Position numbers and translations under genes: made by a program. The notes below the pieces were generated by a model. That model did not search any database, was not told the DNA's origin, and saw nothing but the letters and a program-made list of their open reading frames with translations. A stretch of DNA of 8,222 nt, taken from NCBI GenBank assembly GCA_943328865.2, contig CALQBR020000043.1, positions 1-8,222 of the forward strand. The letters run 5' to 3'. This document shows positions 6,307 to 8,222 of this stretch, one piece after another. This DNA is from Sphingobacterium thalpophilum (GTDB lineage: Bacteria > Bacteroidota > Bacteroidia > Flavobacteriales > Flavobacteriaceae). The stretch's first letter is position 1. The number at the start of each line of letters is the position of its first letter.

Positions 6307-6975
6307 ATGAAATTTACCCTACTATTGTTTATTGTAATTGGAATAATACCTTACGCATACAGTCAAAGGGATTTGGGGAATCAATCGCTATCAATTTCTC
6401 CTATCAATTCAGTGGTAAAGCCCATTAAAAAACATCTTCCTGAAAATCGATTTCCAATAATGAATTTTCCTTCTATAACGCCTCCTTCAAGTCATTTTTA
6501 TTCGAATGGTAGTTCTAAGTATCAAATAGGTCAAACTAACAATGTTGATTTTATGAAAAAAGAAGATTTTCAAAATCCAGGGGAAATTTATTTAGAGAAA
6601 CTTAATAAAAAAGAAGAAAGAGAAGTAGGACAAGTTTTCAGAAAAAATCAATATTTAGGTGATTTTAGAACTAAGTCGACCTCAGCTCATATCATTTATC
6701 GCGATCACGAATATGTTGATGGCGATAGAATTCGGATTTATATTAATGATGTATTGGTTCAGTCAGATATTGTATTAGATGAGTATTTTCAGAACTTAAA
6801 AGTGACTTTAAAAAGCGGTTTCAACAAAATTGATTTCGAAGCTATTAATCAGGGTACTTCTGGGCCAAATACGGCTGAATTTCTAGTATATGATGAAAAA
6901 GAAGTGCTTATTTCGGCTAATCGATGGAATTTAGCGACTGGTTTTAAGGCAACTATTATTATTGTTAAGGAATAA
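6307..6975 (+). CDS. Uncharacterised secreted protein with conserved C-terminal beta domain
   Basis: The preferred start at 6307 gives 222 residues and a clean signal peptide, MKFTLLLFIVIGIIPYAYSQ, with probable cleavage near YS-Q; the ATG at 6295 would add MQQI. Three regions can be seen. Residues 21-65 are low in charge and rich in Pro, Ser and Asn, probably a flexible linker. Residues 80-115 are charged and probably helical (EIYLEKLNKKEEREVGQVFR). From about 115 to the end lies a compact domain of short beta-type segments: YLGDFRTKSTSAHIIYRDHE, then VDGDRIRIYINDVLV (137-151), LKVTLKSGFNKIDFEAINQG, GPNTAEFLVYD and NLATGFKATIIIV. The VDGDRIRIYIND strand resembles carbohydrate-binding or similar beta-sandwich modules of secreted Bacteroidota proteins, but that is only impressionistic. 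No catalytic motif, lipobox or type IX sorting domain is visible. It is monocistronic and convergent with the barrel gene. Function is unknown. Confidence 0.85.
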   Translation: MKFTLLLFIVIGIIPYAYSQRDLGNQSLSISPINSVVKPIKKHLPENRFPIMNFPSITPPSSHFYSNGSSKYQIGQTNNVDFMKKEDFQNPGEIYLEKLNKKEEREVGQVFRKNQYLGDFRTKSTSAHIIYRDHEYVDGDRIRIYINDVLVQSDIVLDEYFQNLKVTLKSGFNKIDFEAINQGTSGPNTAEFLVYDEKEVLISANRWNLATGFKATIIIVKE

Positions 6976-7012
6976 ATTTTATTTTATAAAACCCCTCCTA
7001 AATATTGTAATT

Positions 7013-7870
7013 CTATAGCTTAAAAATTCCTCCAAAAACAATATTAGTTTGTAAAAACATAAAATTTTGAGAAGCACTATCTGTACTGCTTTTTGTAGTT
7101 TTGATGTCGGGCATATTGATATACCCACCTTTAAGTTCAGACTGAATAAAGAAATATTTAAAAAGAGTTAAGTTCAAACCTGTTTTGACTCCTATACCGT
7201 AACCAGAAATATGAAATTCATCGCGTCTTTCTTTCAGAAGTAAGGTGGTATTTGTTCTAGGATATAACAAACCAAATCCAGCTCCAACAAGCGAGTTTAA
7301 TTGAATTTTATCGGTATTCCAGTGAAATAGTTTAAAAAGATCATCAACTCTTGAAACCTCAGAATTAACATAATTTAAACCGTCAGTGTGTTCAAATTTT
7401 AGAAATGCTTCAGTCATTTCCATAGGAGAATTGGAATAATCACCATTGAATGTTGACCCTATATCGCTAATAGGTAAATTTATTTCCCCGTTCATAGTAA
7501 CAGTTTGAAATTGTGTCATTACATATTTCATATGATCAACGCCTAATGAAATATTGTATTTGTCACTAATATAGTACCCCATTCTAAAGTTAGTTTGAGG
7601 GATGGTCATTTTTGTTGGATTCAAATAATCAATATGCCAACCTTTTGGTCTGTCATGGGCTTTAACATCATTAAGGGTAAAGTTATAGTTATCCCCCTTG
7701 AAAGTAATATCAGATTCAGTAAAATAACCACGATTACCACCCCAATAAAAAAAGAATTTTCCTTTATTATGGGCAGTAAATTTTTCTTTTTCAATAGATT
7801 TTATTTGGCTAAAACTAGGATTAAAAAATAAAAAAAGAGTTAAGAGTATTAGTAGAAAATGGGAGCGCAT
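7013..7870 (-). CDS. Predicted outer-membrane beta-barrel protein of unknown function
   Basis: A 285-residue protein with a signal peptide MRSHFLLILLTLFLFFNPSF, probable cleavage after SFS before Q22. The mature part alternates polar and aromatic or aliphatic residues in barrel-like strands joined by charged loops: GKFFFYWGGNRGYF (37-50), NFRMGYYI (94-101), YNISLGVDHMKYVM (105-118), GAGFGLLYP (196-204), GIGVKTGLNLTLF (225-237), FFIQSELKGGYI (240-251) and a final FMFLQTNIVFGGIFKL (270-285). Alternation and an aromatic near the C-terminus fit an outer-membrane barrel, perhaps eight strands. The long central loop (about 60-92, ending in LNPTKMTIPQT) looks specific and conserved; I recall similar hypothetical proteins in Bacteroidota but no characterised one. 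The start lies 12 bp after the kdsA stop codon, so the two are probably co-transcribed. No cofactor or enzyme motif is visible. Confidence 0.85.
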   Translation of the reverse strand: MRSHFLLILLTLFLFFNPSFSQIKSIEKEKFTAHNKGKFFFYWGGNRGYFTESDITFKGDNYNFTLNDVKAHDRPKGWHIDYLNPTKMTIPQTNFRMGYYISDKYNISLGVDHMKYVMTQFQTVTMNGEINLPISDIGSTFNGDYSNSPMEMTEAFLKFEHTDGLNYVNSEVSRVDDLFKLFHWNTDKIQLNSLVGAGFGLLYPRTNTTLLLKERRDEFHISGYGIGVKTGLNLTLFKYFFIQSELKGGYINMPDIKTTKSSTDSASQNFMFLQTNIVFGGIFKL

Positions 7871-7882
7871 TGATAGTTGTTT

Positions 7883-8222
7883 TTAAAAAGTGTTAATCGT
7901 TTTTCTTATGGCAACTAATTTGGTCATTAGGGTTTCAAAATAATCAAGATGCAGCATATTAGCTCCGTCACTTTTGGCATTGGCAGGGTCAAAATGAGTT
8001 TCGATAAAAATCCCATCAACACCAACTGCAATTCCAGCTTTTGCAATAGTTTCAATCATATCGGGTCTTCCCCCTGTGACTCCTGCGGTTTGGTTGGGTT
8101 GTTGCAGGGAATGGGTTATATCCAAAACAGTGGAGGCATATTGTTGCATTGTAGGAATACCTCTGAAATCTACAATCATATCCTGATAGCCAAACATGGT
8201 TCCGCGATCAGTAACCATCACA
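7883..8222 (-). CDS. kdsA: 3-deoxy-8-phosphooctulonate synthase, C-terminal part (cut by window end)
   Basis: KDO-8-phosphate synthase condenses phosphoenolpyruvate with D-arabinose 5-phosphate, the committed step to KDO for the lipopolysaccharide core. The last 113 of roughly 270 residues are visible, opening VMVTDRGTMFGYQDMIVDFR and ending in TAA at 7883-7885. Family hallmarks: TDRGTMFGY, the RGIP turn, THSLQQP (the His corresponds to the metal-site His of metal-dependent homologues), GVTGGRPDM, FIETHFDP (Glu position) and AKSDGANM (Asp position). The N-terminal Cys or Asn that separates metal-dependent from metal-independent enzymes lies outside the window, so the class cannot be decided. 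Translation begins before position 8222; in-frame ATG or GTG codons near the window edge are internal. The barrel gene follows after 12 bp. Confidence 0.95.
   Translation of the reverse strand, partial: VMVTDRGTMFGYQDMIVDFRGIPTMQQYASTVLDITHSLQQPNQTAGVTGGRPDMIETIAKAGIAVGVDGIFIETHFDPANAKSDGANMLHLDYFETLMTKLVAIRKTINTF

Noticed and set aside
6976..7012. Bidirectional terminator between the convergent genes
   Set aside because: The short gap is AT-rich with a small TTTTATAAAA palindrome, but it shows no stem of useful length with a U-tract.
7595..7831. Plus-strand open frame inside the barrel gene
   Set aside because: It is antisense to a signal-peptide-bearing, strand-patterned protein and has no support of its own.
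1..8222. Mobile element, CRISPR array, phage, toxin-antitoxin or defence system
   Set aside because: No transposase, integrase, repeat-spacer pattern, tRNA-associated attachment site or defence-type gene was found; the genes are mainly housekeeping and envelope genes.

Overview
The window looks like ordinary chromosomal DNA of a member of the Bacteroidota, most likely Flavobacterium or a close relative. The DNA is AT-rich, genes lack Shine-Dalgarno sequences, promoter-like boxes fit the Bacteroidota -7 consensus TAnnTTTG, and several proteins (DUF1573 protein, class I/II aminotransferase, secreted proteins ending their signal peptides in ...AQ/...SQ) are typical of flavobacteria. The genus is an inference from recalled protein similarity, not from a search.

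Layout. Positions 1-2822 hold three minus-strand housekeeping genes. They are the 5' part of cysS (cysteinyl-tRNA synthetase, cut by the window start), folE (GTP cyclohydrolase I), and a PLP-dependent aspartate-type aminotransferase with its own hairpin terminator. The folE-cysS gap carries an unusual palindromic, REP-like element. Positions 2823-3212 (minus) encode a small exported DUF1573 protein, also followed by a terminator. A 264-bp divergent intergenic region separates it from valS (valyl-tRNA synthetase, 3477-6110, plus). That region contains a good -7 box, a pair of direct repeats and a hairpin in the presumed valS leader. valS ends in a strong terminator.

Positions 6307-6975 (plus) encode an uncharacterised secreted protein with a conserved-looking C-terminal beta-rich domain. 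It converges on a minus-strand pair: kdsA (KDO-8-phosphate synthase, C-terminal part, cut by the window end), then, 12 bp downstream, a predicted outer-membrane beta-barrel protein of unknown function.

How the genes relate. The window mixes translation (cysS, valS), folate or pterin synthesis (folE), amino-acid metabolism (aminotransferase) and cell-envelope functions (kdsA, barrel protein, two exported proteins). The only pairing with a plausible functional link is kdsA plus the barrel protein, both tied to the outer membrane. No mobile element, CRISPR array, tRNA, rRNA, phage gene or defence system was found. I see no convincing undescribed multi-gene system. The points most worth a second look are the palindromic element upstream of cysS, the valS leader, and the two uncharacterised exported proteins.
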